A DNA stretch of 38,703 nt from an uncultured Kangiella sp. (GCA_946481205.1 CAMLNB010000005.1:1-38703); one strand, 5' to 3'. Shown: positions 1 to 8,858, numbered from the stretch's first letter. Numbers and translations are program-made. Notes: generated by a model from the sequence alone, not told the origin.

Positions 1-167
1 TTGGCAACGGCCCGGATGTGTTGACCAAAGTCAGCATGGTTGGCAACGATTTGAAGCTGGATGACGGCATTGGTGTCTGCGGCAAAGCCGGCCAGAGCGT
101 GCCGGTCGGCGTGGGCCAACCGACCTTGAGAGTGGATGAGTTGACGGTGGGTGGTACGGCTGCCTGA
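1..167 (+). CDS. C-terminal end of an unidentified protein (5' end outside window)
   Basis: Only one plus-strand frame is open from the window edge (codons starting at base 3) and it ends in TGA at 165-167. It gives about 54 residues ending in LTVGGTAA, rich in Gly, Val and Asp with a single Cys. Such small-residue composition fits a secreted or surface-exposed beta protein, but I do not recognise the family. A strong terminator starts 24 bases after the stop, which supports a real gene ending here. The start and most of the protein lie outside the window. Confidence 0.5.
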   Translation, partial: GNGPDVLTKVSMVGNDLKLDDGIGVCGKAGQSVPVGVGQPTLRVDELTVGGTAA

Positions 168-190
168 GCGCGTTGAACAAGACGACACCA

Positions 191-228
191 CCAACAAAAA
201 GGGCAGCGTACGCTGCCCTTTTTGTTGG
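191..228. terminator. Perfect palindromic terminator, probably bidirectional
   Basis: A perfect 38-base palindrome with 19-base arms and no formal loop. GGGCAGCG pairs with CGCTGCCC, and A5/T5 tracts lie inside the arms, so it reads as a rho-independent terminator on both strands. It lies between the convergent partial gene (ends 167) and darP (ends 257). Confidence 0.85.
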
Positions 229-256
229 GTCGAAATGTCCGTTCAGTACCGCTGGC

Positions 257-790
257 TCAGCTGCCTTGTAGCAAGTCGCGCAAGCTGCGAAACAGTTCGC
301 GCGCCGCTGCCGGCGGCTTGTTCTGCTCGGCTTCTTTTTGCGCAGTGCGGATCAGCTGGCGCAGTTGCTGGCGATCGGCAGTTGGATGTAGTTGCAGCAA
401 TTCGTTCAGGGCGCTGTCACCGTCGGCGATCAAACGGTCGCGCCAGCGCTCAAGTTGATGGTGCTGCTGGGTAGCCAGCTTGGCGTGTTGGCGCAACTGC
501 TCCAACGCAACCTGCAAGGGTTCGGCATCGACATCGCGCAGCAGGCGGCCGATGAACTGCAGCTGGCGCCGACGCGCTTCGTGAGCGCGAATTTGCTGGC
601 ACTGATCGATGGCATCGCGCAGCTTGTCCGGAAGCGGCAGCTTGTCGAGCTGGGCGGCGGCGAGTTCAACCAGCTCTTCGCCGATGTCCTGCAGCGCATG
701 CATCTCGCGTTTGCGCTGCGATTTGCTCGGCAGTTCTTCGCCGATTTCATCGGGCAGGTTGTAGTCGGCTTCAATGGGTTGGCGGGACAT
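257..790 (-). CDS. darP: Ribosome biogenesis protein DarP (YjgA/DUF615 family)
   Basis: A 177-residue protein with the N-terminal signature of the YjgA family (acidic start, then PSKSQRKREMHALQDIGEEL) followed by charged helical segments and a conserved FIGRLLRD stretch. Length is close to the E. coli protein (183 residues). DarP binds late 50S precursors and helps mature the peptidyl transferase centre; this is family knowledge. In many Gammaproteobacteria darP lies divergent from pmbA. The pair is still linked here, but a TonB receptor gene sits between them. The start is the ATG at 790, 42 bases after the receptor stop, so the two minus-strand genes may be co-transcribed. Confidence 0.93.
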   Translation of the reverse strand: MSRQPIEADYNLPDEIGEELPSKSQRKREMHALQDIGEELVELAAAQLDKLPLPDKLRDAIDQCQQIRAHEARRRQLQFIGRLLRDVDAEPLQVALEQLRQHAKLATQQHHQLERWRDRLIADGDSALNELLQLHPTADRQQLRQLIRTAQKEAEQNKPPAAARELFRSLRDLLQGS

Positions 791-832
791 GGATGGACTT
801 CACCGGGTAGCAGGGAGGGCGGTCGGCGGTGC

Positions 833-2965
833 TCAGAAGCTGAGCCCGGCACTGAACCAGCCGTAATTGTAATCGCTTTCGACGTTGTCTTCGTCGAAGA
901 AATAGTCCCGGTCACGTCGGGATTGCAGTACCAGCGCCAGCTGCAGCCGCATGCGGTCGCTGAGTTGGAACTCTTGACCCAGTCGTACGCCGAGCAGTCG
1001 GTAATCCTGCCGCCAGAAGTCTTGGAGCTCGTACCACGTCAATGAAATCTCGGTGTCGCTGGGCAGCCGGTAGCCGAGCAGGGCGTGGTAGCTACGTTCG
1101 GCGCTGGCGCGCTCATAACGTTCGATGCTGGCGTTGCTGATGCGCAAGCGGCTGGCGCCAAGCAGGACGCGCCAGTTGCTGCCTGGGCGCACATTCAGCT
1201 GCACTTCGTGGCCACGCTGATCGGCGTGGCCCTGATTGTCGATGCTGAAACCGTACAGCTGGGTTTGGCCTTCGATCAGATCGCGCAGCTCGTCATCAAA
1301 CAGTTTGATGTCGAGTTCGATACGGTTTTCCAGATAACGAGCGTACAAGCCCAGCTCGCGGGAAAAAATCCGTTCGGGTTCGAGTCCGCCAGCGGAACGG
1401 CTTTGCTGGAAGTAGCGGGCATCGCTGGCGCTGCCGTTCACCGGTCGCTCCAGATGACGCAACGTATAGCTGAAGCGGCCGTGCTCTTCGAACAGATCCG
1501 GCGTGCGCACGGCGCGCGCGGCGATGGCACGCAGGCTGTGTTGCTCATTGATTGCCCAATTCAGCGCCAGCCGCGGCGAGAATTCGGTGCCGGTGATGTC
1601 ATCATGTTCCAGCATCGCGCCGGCGTGCAGCAGCACGCTCGGTTGCCAGCGCCATTCGACATTGCCGAACACGCGCAGCAGATTGCTGCTGCGCTCGCCA
1701 GCGAAAAACGTTTCCGAACGAACCCGATCCGTGCGTGCGGACAGCCCGGCAACCAGTCGCGTGGTGTCGGACAGCGTCAGCGTATCCTGCAATTCGATGT
1801 CGGCGCGACTTTCTCGCAGACTTTGGTTGGCTTGCCCGCACACCGGCGTCAGGCCGCCGTTGGCGACCCGCATCAGCACGTTGTCGAGCAGCGCGGCGAT
1901 TTCGGCATTCGGTGGTGTGGGCAGTGGATCGCCATCTCCGTAGGCATCCAGCACGGCCAGTGTGTAGGCCTCGTCGGCATCGAACAGCGCGCCGAGTTCA
2001 CTGCTCAGGAACACTTCTGGCGGGCAGGAGCGCCATGCTTCTTCAGCGTCGTTGTAATTCAGATAGGCCTGCACCCGCCGCTCGTGGCCGGGCGCCAGAT
2101 CGCGGCTCCAGCTGGCTTGCAGATAAGCGTTGTCATTGTCGAGCGTGTGGTAAGGCGCCGGCTCCCAGGGATCGATTTCCGGCAGCTGTTTGTCGCCGCT
2201 GCTGTAGCCAAACTGCGCCTGCACGCGATCGCCGTTGCTGCGCTGACTTTGCCAGGCGGCGTTGATGAAACGGCTGTCGAAGCTGTCATCGCGACGGTTG
2301 CCGTCTTCATCCAAGTCGAAACCGTCATCGGCGCGGCTGCCGACGGTGACCCGGTAGTCGTTGCCGGCGGCGGTACGACCGCCGTGGCGCAGCAGCCGGT
2401 CGCGAATGCCTTTGTCACCGTGGGTGATCGAGACGTGGCTGCCGGCGGCATCGATCGGATGGCGGCTGATGATATTGACGATGGCGAAGAACGAGTTGGC
2501 GCCGTACAACGCGGTGTTCGGGCCGCGGGTCACTTCGATGCGCTGAATGTCTTCCAGCGCCAGCGGGATTTCATTCCACAGAATGCGGGCCAGTGCCGGC
2601 TGGAAGATCGACCGGCCATCGATCAGCACCTGCATCCGATGGCTGTTTTCTTCAACCAGGCCGTGGTAACCGACTTCGGCTTTGTGACCGTAGTGATAGG
2701 CGACGGTCATGCCGGGCACCAGCCGCAGCAACTCGGGAATGCTGCGGGCACCGGATAGCCGAATCAGCTCGCGATCGATGATGGTGACGGCGGCGGGCAC
2801 TTCCGCCTGCGGTTGCTTCAGCCGCGAGGCGGTCAGCACCACCGGCATGTCGCCGAACAGCGCGACATCGGCGGTATCGTCCTGCGCCACCGCTGTGGTG
2901 GTGGCTCCCGTCAGACCGGCTCCCACCAGACTGGCTAACACCAGCTTCGTCAACCGCCTGCGCAT
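833..2965 (-). CDS. TonB-dependent outer-membrane receptor, ligand unknown
   Basis: A 710-residue protein with a signal peptide (residues 1-28, ending AVAQ), a TonB-box-like MPVVLTA at about 40-46, a plug domain at about 50-170 (VLIDGRSI and RIEVTRGPNTALYGAN), then a long beta-barrel ending in the outer-membrane C-terminal Phe (SAGLSF). It should take up a scarce ligand across the outer membrane using TonB energy. The ligand cannot be read from sequence; the plug is of the general BtuB/siderophore type. Odd features: only two cysteines in the mature chain (about C314 and C376) flanking a roughly 60-residue insert, and an acidic DxDxDG stretch at about 217-222. It separates darP from pmbA, which are usually neighbours, so it may be an insertion in this lineage. 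The promoter carries a palindrome (see 2996-3025). Confidence 0.9.
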   Translation of the reverse strand: MRRRLTKLVLASLVGAGLTGATTTAVAQDDTADVALFGDMPVVLTASRLKQPQAEVPAAVTIIDRELIRLSGARSIPELLRLVPGMTVAYHYGHKAEVGYHGLVEENSHRMQVLIDGRSIFQPALARILWNEIPLALEDIQRIEVTRGPNTALYGANSFFAIVNIISRHPIDAAGSHVSITHGDKGIRDRLLRHGGRTAAGNDYRVTVGSRADDGFDLDEDGNRRDDSFDSRFINAAWQSQRSNGDRVQAQFGYSSGDKQLPEIDPWEPAPYHTLDNDNAYLQASWSRDLAPGHERRVQAYLNYNDAEEAWRSCPPEVFLSSELGALFDADEAYTLAVLDAYGDGDPLPTPPNAEIAALLDNVLMRVANGGLTPVCGQANQSLRESRADIELQDTLTLSDTTRLVAGLSARTDRVRSETFFAGERSSNLLRVFGNVEWRWQPSVLLHAGAMLEHDDITGTEFSPRLALNWAINEQHSLRAIAARAVRTPDLFEEHGRFSYTLRHLERPVNGSASDARYFQQSRSAGGLEPERIFSRELGLYARYLENRIELDIKLFDDELRDLIEGQTQLYGFSIDNQGHADQRGHEVQLNVRPGSNWRVLLGASRLRISNASIERYERASAERSYHALLGYRLPSDTEISLTWYELQDFWRQDYRLLGVRLGQEFQLSDRMRLQLALVLQSRRDRDYFFDEDNVESDYNYGWFSAGLSF

Positions 2966-2995
2966 GGCTGCGTCTTCTTGGCCAAAACTGTGCTC

Positions 2996-3025
2996 ACTCT
3001 AGTGCAGTTGTCGTGCAACTGCCAA
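2996..3025 (-). promoter_or_regulatory. Candidate sigma-70 promoter of the TonB receptor gene
   Basis: On the minus strand TTGGCA (3020-3025) and TAGAGT (2996-3001) are separated by 18 bases, placing the start of transcription some 25 bases before the ATG at 2965. Neither hexamer is perfect. The spacer is almost filled by an inverted repeat (3004-3022). Confidence 0.4.
3004..3022. promoter_or_regulatory. Operator-like inverted repeat in the TonB receptor promoter
   Basis: GCAGTTG, 5-base spacer, CAACTGC: a perfect 7-base inverted repeat lying between the candidate -35 and -10 hexamers. That position suits a repressor or a spacer-twisting activator. It does not match the Fur consensus (GATAATGATAATCATTATC), so iron control by Fur is not indicated by this site. 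Confidence 0.45.
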
Positions 3026-3136
3026 TCCGAGCCGGTTTGCTGTCGTGCTCTTGCCAACGCGGCGACCGGGCGGGCCTGCTTGGGGCTCATGCTATGCTGG
3101 CAGCTTCTGCTACCCAAGACACATGTGAACGGCTCC

Positions 3137-4537
3137 ATGACAGGCTCCCTGACCGGCGCTCTTGCCGCTACCCCGACCGCTGATGCGATGGATGTCGAGG
3201 CTGAACAGCGCCGGCTCGCTGGCTTGGTCAGCGACATGCTGAGCACAGCCCAGCAGCTTGGTGCCAGTGCTGCTGAAGTCGCGGTCAGTCGGGATGTTGG
3301 CTTGCAGGTGCAAGTGCGCGGTGGTGATGTCGAAACCATCGAGTTCAATCGCGATGGCGGTTTCGGCGTCACCGTCTATTTTGGCCAGCGCAAAGCCAGC
3401 GTCAGCAGCACCGATACCCGCGCCGACGCACTGCAATTGGCGGTGCGCAAAGCGTGCGAAATCGCCCGCCATACCGCCGAAGATCCGTACGCCGGTTTGC
3501 CGGATGCTGATCGGCTCGCGCGCGACATTCCCGATTTGCAGCTCGACCATCCGTTTGGCCTGACCGCCGATGAAGCGGTCGAGTTGGCGCTGCGTTGTGA
3601 AGCGGCCGGCTTGAACCGGCATCTGCAGGTCAAGAAAACCGATTCGGTCAGTTTCAGCAGCCATCGCGGTGTGCGCTTTTACGGCAATAGCCTCGGCTTC
3701 ATGGCGGGCGTGCCGAGCACGCGTCATTCGCTTTCGGCGACGCTGATTGCCGAAGATGCCCAAGGCATGCAACGCGATTGGTGGTACACCGTCGCCCGCG
3801 ATCCGGCGGAGTTGCTCAGTGCTGAAAGCGTTGGCCAACGCGCTGCCGATCGCGCTGCTCGTCGTTTGGGTGCGCGCCGGATGCGTACCGGCGTGATGCC
3901 GGCGATATTGGTGCCGGAAGTGGCGCGCGGTTTTCTCGGCCATTTGCTGTCGGCGATCCGTGGTGGCAATCTGTATCGCAAAGCCTCGTTTCTGTGCGAT
4001 GCGCTCGGCAAACCGGTGCTGCCGAACTGGCTCAGCCTGCGCGAAACGCCGCTGATCCCGAAAGCACTCGGTAGCGGCGCGTTTGATGATGAAGGCGTTG
4101 CCACCTACGAGCACGACATCGTTCGCGATGGCGTGTTGCAGAGCTATATTCTCAGCAGTTATTCCGCCCGTCGACTCGGACTCAGCAGCACCGGCAATGC
4201 CGGCGGCGTGCACACGATCGCCGTGCAAAGCCAGCAAGCGCTGCGCGATTTCGACAGCCTGGTCCGCGACATGGGTGAAGGCGTGGTGATCACGTCGGTG
4301 ATGGGGCAGGGCGTCAATCTGGTCACCGGTGACTACTCGCGCGGCGCCAGTGGTTTCTATGTTGCCGACGGTGTCATTCAGTATCCGGTCGAGGAAATCA
4401 CCATTGCCGGATCGTTGCCGCAATTACTGCGCAATATTGCCGCGATTGGTGACGATGCCGAGCCGCACTCGATGATCTGGACCGGCTCCTTGCTGGTGGA
4501 TGGTGTCACTATCGCCAGCCAGCAACAAGCTGACTGA
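3137..4537 (+). CDS. pmbA: TldD/PmbA family metallopeptidase subunit PmbA
   Basis: A 466-residue product from the ATG at 3137; E. coli PmbA is 450 residues. The conserved N-terminal GADAAEV-like segment (LGASAAEVAVSRD), the central EVARGFLGHLLSAIRGG and the C-terminal GASGFYVADGVIQYPVEEITIAG are typical of this family. PmbA partners TldD in a heterodimeric protease that trims unfolded peptides; it matures microcin B17 and degrades CcdA in E. coli. The zinc-binding subunit is TldD, which is not in this window. The frame is open further upstream to 2978, but that extension reads into the divergent promoter region. A later ATG at 3188 is also possible. An extended -10-like TGCTATGCT lies at 3090-3098. 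Confidence 0.93.
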   Translation: MTGSLTGALAATPTADAMDVEAEQRRLAGLVSDMLSTAQQLGASAAEVAVSRDVGLQVQVRGGDVETIEFNRDGGFGVTVYFGQRKASVSSTDTRADALQLAVRKACEIARHTAEDPYAGLPDADRLARDIPDLQLDHPFGLTADEAVELALRCEAAGLNRHLQVKKTDSVSFSSHRGVRFYGNSLGFMAGVPSTRHSLSATLIAEDAQGMQRDWWYTVARDPAELLSAESVGQRAADRAARRLGARRMRTGVMPAILVPEVARGFLGHLLSAIRGGNLYRKASFLCDALGKPVLPNWLSLRETPLIPKALGSGAFDDEGVATYEHDIVRDGVLQSYILSSYSARRLGLSSTGNAGGVHTIAVQSQQALRDFDSLVRDMGEGVVITSVMGQGVNLVTGDYSRGASGFYVADGVIQYPVEEITIAGSLPQLLRNIAAIGDDAEPHSMIWTGSLLVDGVTIASQQQAD

Positions 4538-4625
4538 GCGCGCGACGGTTCAGCGACAGTACTGGGACAATGGCACGTGATGACCTTGCTACACTTGCGC
4601 CATCGTCGATTCCGGTAAGGTCAGT

Positions 4626-5858
4626 ATGCCGCCCATCAGCAGTGAACTTATTTATCTGGGCCTGATCCTCGGCCTGCTCGTGTTGCCACGCGCCTTGCAA
4701 CGGTTCCGAATTCCGGCGCCGTTGACTTGCCTCGCTTTCGGTGTGTTGGCCACGTTTATTGCCACCGATTTCAGTCACGACAAAACCATTGCATTGTTGG
4801 CAGTGCTCGGCATTTCATCGCTGTTTCTGTTTGCTGGCCTTGAGATCGAGCTGGAAGCGCTGCGCAAAGGCTGGCGCCCGTTGCTCGGCAATGTTCTGAC
4901 CTACGCAGTCATTCTGGCGCTGGCGGTTTACCTGTTGCAGCAACTGGCAGGTTTCAGCACAGCCTTGGCTGCCGTGATTGCCCTGGCGTTGTTCACACCA
5001 TCGACCGGGTTCATTCTGGATTCGCTGGCGCGGCTGGGTTTGACCGCGGACGAATGCTTCTGGGTATCCAGCAAAGCGATTGCCATTGAATTGCTGGCGC
5101 TGTTGCTGCTGTTCATTGTGCTGCAATCCGAGTCGACCAGCTCCCTGCTGCTGTCGTCATCGGCCTTGATTGCGATGATCGTTGGACTGCCGCTGTTGTT
5201 CCTGACGCTCGGCCGGTTGGTGGTTCCACATGCGCCGAACTCCGAATTCTCGTTGTTAATCATGGTCGGCTTGCTGGCCGCCTACATCACCAAGGCGCTC
5301 GGGGTTTACTATCTGGTCGGCGCGTTTCTGGCTGGTTTTGTTGCCCGCTTGCTGCGCACCCGAATGCCGGCGCTGGCCTCGCACGACAATCTGCATGCGG
5401 TGCGCTTGTTCGCATCATTCTTTGTGCCGTTCTATTTTTTCTATGCCGGCATGTCGATACCGACAGCCGCATTGAGTTGGCAGGCGCTCTGGCTTGGCCT
5501 GGCGGTGTCGGTCATTGTGATTCCGCTGCGCATCGGGGTGTTCTGGTTGCAGCGCCGGCTGACGTTTCGTGATGAGGCCAATCGCAGCAGTTTGCGCATC
5601 GCCATCACGCTGACTCCAACCTTGGTTTTCACCTTGGTGCTGGCCGGTATTGCAGCTGCCCGCTATGACTTGGCGCCGGAGTACTTCGGCGCGCTGATCG
5701 TCTATGCCTGCGTCACCACGGCGTTGCCATCGTTTGTCTTTCCGCGCGCGGTCAGTTTCGAGTTGGCAGAAATGGGGCCGCCAGCGCCGGCTGACCTTTC
5801 AGCAGCCACAGAGCCCGTTACCCCGGAGTTGGATGTGGAACCGGATGCGCGCAGCTGA
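4626..5858 (+). CDS. Kef-type cation:proton antiporter, membrane domain only (CPA2 family)
   Basis: A 410-residue, very hydrophobic protein with about 12 predicted membrane helices covering residues 1-385, matching the Na+/H+ exchanger fold of the CPA2/KefB group. A short hydrophilic tail rich in Pro, Glu and Asp follows. There is no RCK/TrkA-N domain, unlike KefB/KefC, so nucleotide or glutathione gating is not expected. Likely exchanges K+ or Na+ for protons at the inner membrane; the ion is not readable from sequence. It follows pmbA by 88 bases on the same strand and converges with mgtE. An AAGG-type ribosome site precedes the ATG at 4626. Confidence 0.8.
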   Translation: MPPISSELIYLGLILGLLVLPRALQRFRIPAPLTCLAFGVLATFIATDFSHDKTIALLAVLGISSLFLFAGLEIELEALRKGWRPLLGNVLTYAVILALAVYLLQQLAGFSTALAAVIALALFTPSTGFILDSLARLGLTADECFWVSSKAIAIELLALLLLFIVLQSESTSSLLLSSSALIAMIVGLPLLFLTLGRLVVPHAPNSEFSLLIMVGLLAAYITKALGVYYLVGAFLAGFVARLLRTRMPALASHDNLHAVRLFASFFVPFYFFYAGMSIPTAALSWQALWLGLAVSVIVIPLRIGVFWLQRRLTFRDEANRSSLRIAITLTPTLVFTLVLAGIAAARYDLAPEYFGALIVYACVTTALPSFVFPRAVSFELAEMGPPAPADLSAATEPVTPELDVEPDARS

Positions 5859-5946
5859 TTGCGCGCCTGTAGTAGTTACGGGATCTGGCAGAGCAAAGCT
5901 GCAGCACAGAATTTCCCAGCAGACTTTCAGCGCGGAAAAGAGCGCG

Positions 5947-7302
5947 TCAGAGCAGAATCAGGGTGGTGAGACCAAGGAAGGTCAGCAGCCCCATGATGTC
6001 GGTGACGGTGGTCAGCAGCATGTTGCCAGCCAAGGCCGGATCCAGTTCCAGTTTACGCAGCAGCAACGGAATGCCGACGCCGGCAAAACTGGCGATCAGC
6101 AAGGTGGTGAACAGTGCCGTGCCGATCACCAGACCGAGCGCGGTGCTTTTCCAGACCGCGACGACAAAGCCGAGCGCAATCGACAGCAACAAGCCATTCA
6201 GCGCGCCAATCGCCAGCTCCTTGCCGATCAGCCAGCGGTAGTTCGATTGTTCGATATGGCCCAGCGCGATACCGCGTATGGTCAGCGTCACCGCCTGATT
6301 GCCGGCGGCGCCGCCCATGCTCGGCACCACGGTCAACAGCACGGCAACGGCGGCCAGATGTTCCAGCGTATTCTCGAATGCGTTGTTGACCAGCGCCGCA
6401 GTCAGCGCGGTCAGCAGATTGATGCTGAGCCAGGCAACACGCCGACGCGCCGATTGCAACACCGGACCGAACGTTTCTTCATGCTCGCCCAAACCCGCCA
6501 TACTTTTCAGCGAGCTATCGGCCTCTTCCCGGATCACGTCAACGACGTCGTCGATGGTGATCCGGCCCAGCAGTTTGCCGTCTTCGCTGATCACGGCGGC
6601 GGACACCAGGTCGCGGCGCTCGAACAATTGCGCGACAGCGGTATCTTGCATGTCGACCGGAATGCGCAGTGCTTCGTCATCGATCAAATCTTCGATCAGT
6701 TCTTCCGGCTGACTGGTGACCAGATCCGACAGCGATACCGTACCCATGAATTGATCATCGGTGTCGACCACGAACAGCGCATCGGTGGCGTCCGGCAAAT
6801 CACCGCGCAGCCGCAAGTAGCGCAGCACCACTTCGACGCTGACATCCGGCCGCACCGTCACGGTGTCGGTGTTCATCAGGCCGCCGGCGGTGTCTTCCGG
6901 GTACGACAAGGCTTTCAGGACGCGCTGACGATTCTGTTCGTCCATTGACCGCAGCACTTCGCGGTACACGTCATCGGGCAGATCGCCCAAGATGTCGGCA
7001 AGATCGTCGGTGTCGAGCGAGCGGGTGGCGTCAGCAAGTTCTTGCGGTGCCATCCGGCCGAGGAAAATGGCGCGGATATCTTCGTCGAGATGCTGCAGGA
7101 CATCGCCTTCGCGGGCACTGTCGACCAGTTTCCAGAGCAGATCGCGGGTGCGCGGCGGCGTCGAGGCCATCAAGTGGGCGACGTCGGCGGCTGGCACATC
7201 GTTGAGCAGCCGGCGCACATGCACATACATGCCACGCTGCAGCGCGGCGTTGAGCCGGGCCAGCGTGCTTTGCATGGTTTCTTGTGCGAGCGCTTCGGCC
7301 AC
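5947..7302 (-). CDS. mgtE: Magnesium transporter MgtE
   Basis: A 451-residue protein with the full MgtE order: an N-terminal helical superhelix (about 20-135), two CBS domains (about 140-265), a connecting helix, and five membrane helices (about 285-451). The conserved GGAAGNQ in the membrane part and an Asp in the last helix (TDIMG, about D435) match the ion path of the family. MgtE is a Mg2+ channel gated by Mg2+ binding to the N and CBS domains. The start is a GTG at 7302 with a GGGAG ribosome site at suitable spacing; an internal ATG at 7275 would remove nine residues. It is the last gene of the rpoN-side cluster, where mgtE often sits next to PTS genes. Confidence 0.94.
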   Translation of the reverse strand: MAEALAQETMQSTLARLNAALQRGMYVHVRRLLNDVPAADVAHLMASTPPRTRDLLWKLVDSAREGDVLQHLDEDIRAIFLGRMAPQELADATRSLDTDDLADILGDLPDDVYREVLRSMDEQNRQRVLKALSYPEDTAGGLMNTDTVTVRPDVSVEVVLRYLRLRGDLPDATDALFVVDTDDQFMGTVSLSDLVTSQPEELIEDLIDDEALRIPVDMQDTAVAQLFERRDLVSAAVISEDGKLLGRITIDDVVDVIREEADSSLKSMAGLGEHEETFGPVLQSARRRVAWLSINLLTALTAALVNNAFENTLEHLAAVAVLLTVVPSMGGAAGNQAVTLTIRGIALGHIEQSNYRWLIGKELAIGALNGLLLSIALGFVVAVWKSTALGLVIGTALFTTLLIASFAGVGIPLLLRKLELDPALAGNMLLTTVTDIMGLLTFLGLTTLILL

Positions 7303-7416
7303 GGCAACTCCCGGACAGGCGCGCTAAGCAGCGCGGGGATGAATCAGGCGCGCATAGAGTAGCCGAATTGGTGCAGCGCGGGAATTGTCGCGTAGTCGTG
7401 TTGAGGTAGTTCGGCG

Positions 7417-7818
7417 TTACTGCGGCAGTGGCGTCGCCAGTATTTGAATGCCTTGGCGACCACCTTGCAAGGCGTAGCCGGCCAAGGTGTCGAGATCGGC
7501 ATCCGGGTGGATCAGCACCTGCTGCAGCATGCCGTAGTTCAAACCGGTCAGTACTTTCAACAAGAAGCGTTCGGCGAGCTCGGTAACCGTGCGGGTCAGG
7601 GCATTGTCGGCGTGATCGCAGAGCAGCAAAATGCCAGCACCGGTATCGAGCTGTTCCAGTCGCTGCTCCAAATGGGGTTCCAAGACCTCCGGCGTCATCT
7701 CGGTATTGATCATCAGCGCGATGACATTCAGTGCCAGCTCTTCCGGACTGCTATCAAGCTGACGCAGCAGCTGGCTGGCACAACCATCATGACTCAGGAT
7801 CAGGACGCCGACGCTCAT
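7417..7818 (-). CDS. Orphan PTS EIIA protein of the mannose family
   Basis: A 133-residue single-domain protein of the EIIA-Man fold. The phosphorylatable His is kept as H10 in LILSHDG, followed by the usual small helix ASQLLRQL, and the central GAGILLLCDHADN matches the family's second loop. No EIIB, EIIC or EIID lies nearby, so a sugar-transport role is unlikely. In related clusters this gene sits next to an HPr-like gene and is thought to be regulatory. Here the HPr gene is missing: only 114 bases separate it from mgtE. It follows rapZ by 9 bases and is probably co-transcribed with it. Confidence 0.85.
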   Translation of the reverse strand: MSVGVLILSHDGCASQLLRQLDSSPEELALNVIALMINTEMTPEVLEPHLEQRLEQLDTGAGILLLCDHADNALTRTVTELAERFLLKVLTGLNYGMLQQVLIHPDADLDTLAGYALQGGRQGIQILATPLPQ

Positions 7819-7827
7819 GTTCAGGGC

Positions 7828-8673
7828 TCACTTCATGTCGCGGTGCCGCACTTGGGTGTGCGGGCGCTTTTCGCGGAAGTATGCAGCCAGCTGTTCGGCC
7901 ACATAGACGGAGCGATGTTGGCCACCGGTGCAGCCGATAGCGACGGTCAGATACGAGCGGTTTTCCTGCTCGAACCGCGGCAACCAGGTTTCCAGAAAAA
8001 TGCGAACCTGCCAGATAAATTCGGCGACTCGTGGCTGTTGCTCGAAAAACGCAATGACTGGCTCATCCTTGCCGGAATGCGGCCGCAGAATCGGGTCCCA
8101 ATGCGGGTTGGCGAGGCAACGGGCGTCGAACACGTAATCGGCATCGATCGGCACGCCATTCTTGTAGCCGAACGACTCAAACAAAATATCGAGCCGGGCG
8201 CCGTCACGGCCGAGCACGCGATCCAGGACCAGCTCGCGCAGTTTGTTGCTCGACAAGGTGGTGGTGTCGATCAACAGATCGGCGCGGGTGGCGATGGGGC
8301 TCAGCAATTCGCGTTCGCGGCCGATGGCCTCGTTTAGTGACAGGCCATCATGGGTCAGTGGATGTCGGCGCCGGGTTTCGCTGAAGCGTTTCAACAATGT
8401 GCTTTCTTCGGCATCGGTAAAGATCACCAGCGGCCGGGTATGTTCGCGCACCAGCTGCTCGAACACGTCATCGAACTGTGCCAGTTCATCGAGCTGATTA
8501 CGGGCATCGATGGAAAAGGCGAGCTCAGCATGATCATGGCTGACCTTTGCCACCAGAGTCGGCAGCAGACTGACCGGAATATTGTCCACGCAGTAGAAGC
8601 CCTGATCTTCGAGTGCGCGCAGTGCTACCGATTTCCCGGAGCCGGAACGACCGCTGAGCAGAACCAGTGACAT
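7828..8673 (-). CDS. rapZ: RNase adapter protein RapZ
   Basis: A 281-residue protein (E. coli RapZ is 284). The Walker A motif GRSGSGKS is at residues 8-15, with FSIDARN in the middle and the conserved C-terminal GCTGGQHRSVYVAEQLA. RapZ binds glucosamine-6-phosphate and delivers the sRNA GlmZ to RNase E, so it controls GlmS and amino-sugar supply for the envelope; this is known in E. coli. The ATG at 8673 gives the family N-terminus MSLVLLSG; an in-frame extension to 8751 adds residues not seen in the family. Two hairpins lie upstream, between rapZ and hpf, in the place where ptsN normally is. Confidence 0.95.
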   Translation of the reverse strand: MSLVLLSGRSGSGKSVALRALEDQGFYCVDNIPVSLLPTLVAKVSHDHAELAFSIDARNQLDELAQFDDVFEQLVREHTRPLVIFTDAEESTLLKRFSETRRRHPLTHDGLSLNEAIGRERELLSPIATRADLLIDTTTLSSNKLRELVLDRVLGRDGARLDILFESFGYKNGVPIDADYVFDARCLANPHWDPILRPHSGKDEPVIAFFEQQPRVAEFIWQVRIFLETWLPRFEQENRSYLTVAIGCTGGQHRSVYVAEQLAAYFREKRPHTQVRHRDMK

Positions 8674-8738
8674 GGGCAGAATACGGACAGAGGTGAGATG
8701 TAGAAAAAGTCTAGCACGGCTGTCCTGACACGCTGATG

Positions 8739-8775
8739 AAAAATGCCGCAATTTGCCGCTGCTGTCGGCATTTTT
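8739..8775 (-). terminator. Hairpin with A/T-tract arms upstream of rapZ
   Basis: AAAAATGCCG (8739-8748) pairs with CGGCATTTTT (8766-8775) across a 17-base loop. On the minus strand the arm ends in a run of T, so it can act as a second terminator for transcription coming from hpf. It also has a T run on the plus strand. Confidence 0.55.
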
Positions 8776-8858
8776 TACGCATTCAACGCGGCCCCATCGG
8801 TTCGGTGCATCGGGACGGGCAACTGGCTCGGATTCGTCGTGCGCGGCCGGCGGGCAAA

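Noticed and set aside
1085..2758. 557-residue plus-strand frame
   Set aside because: Lies entirely antisense to the TonB receptor, with repetitive Ala/Gly/Gln content typical of a shadow frame in GC-rich coding DNA.
3110..4423. 437-residue minus-strand frame
   Set aside because: Antisense to pmbA, whose conserved motifs show the plus strand is coding.
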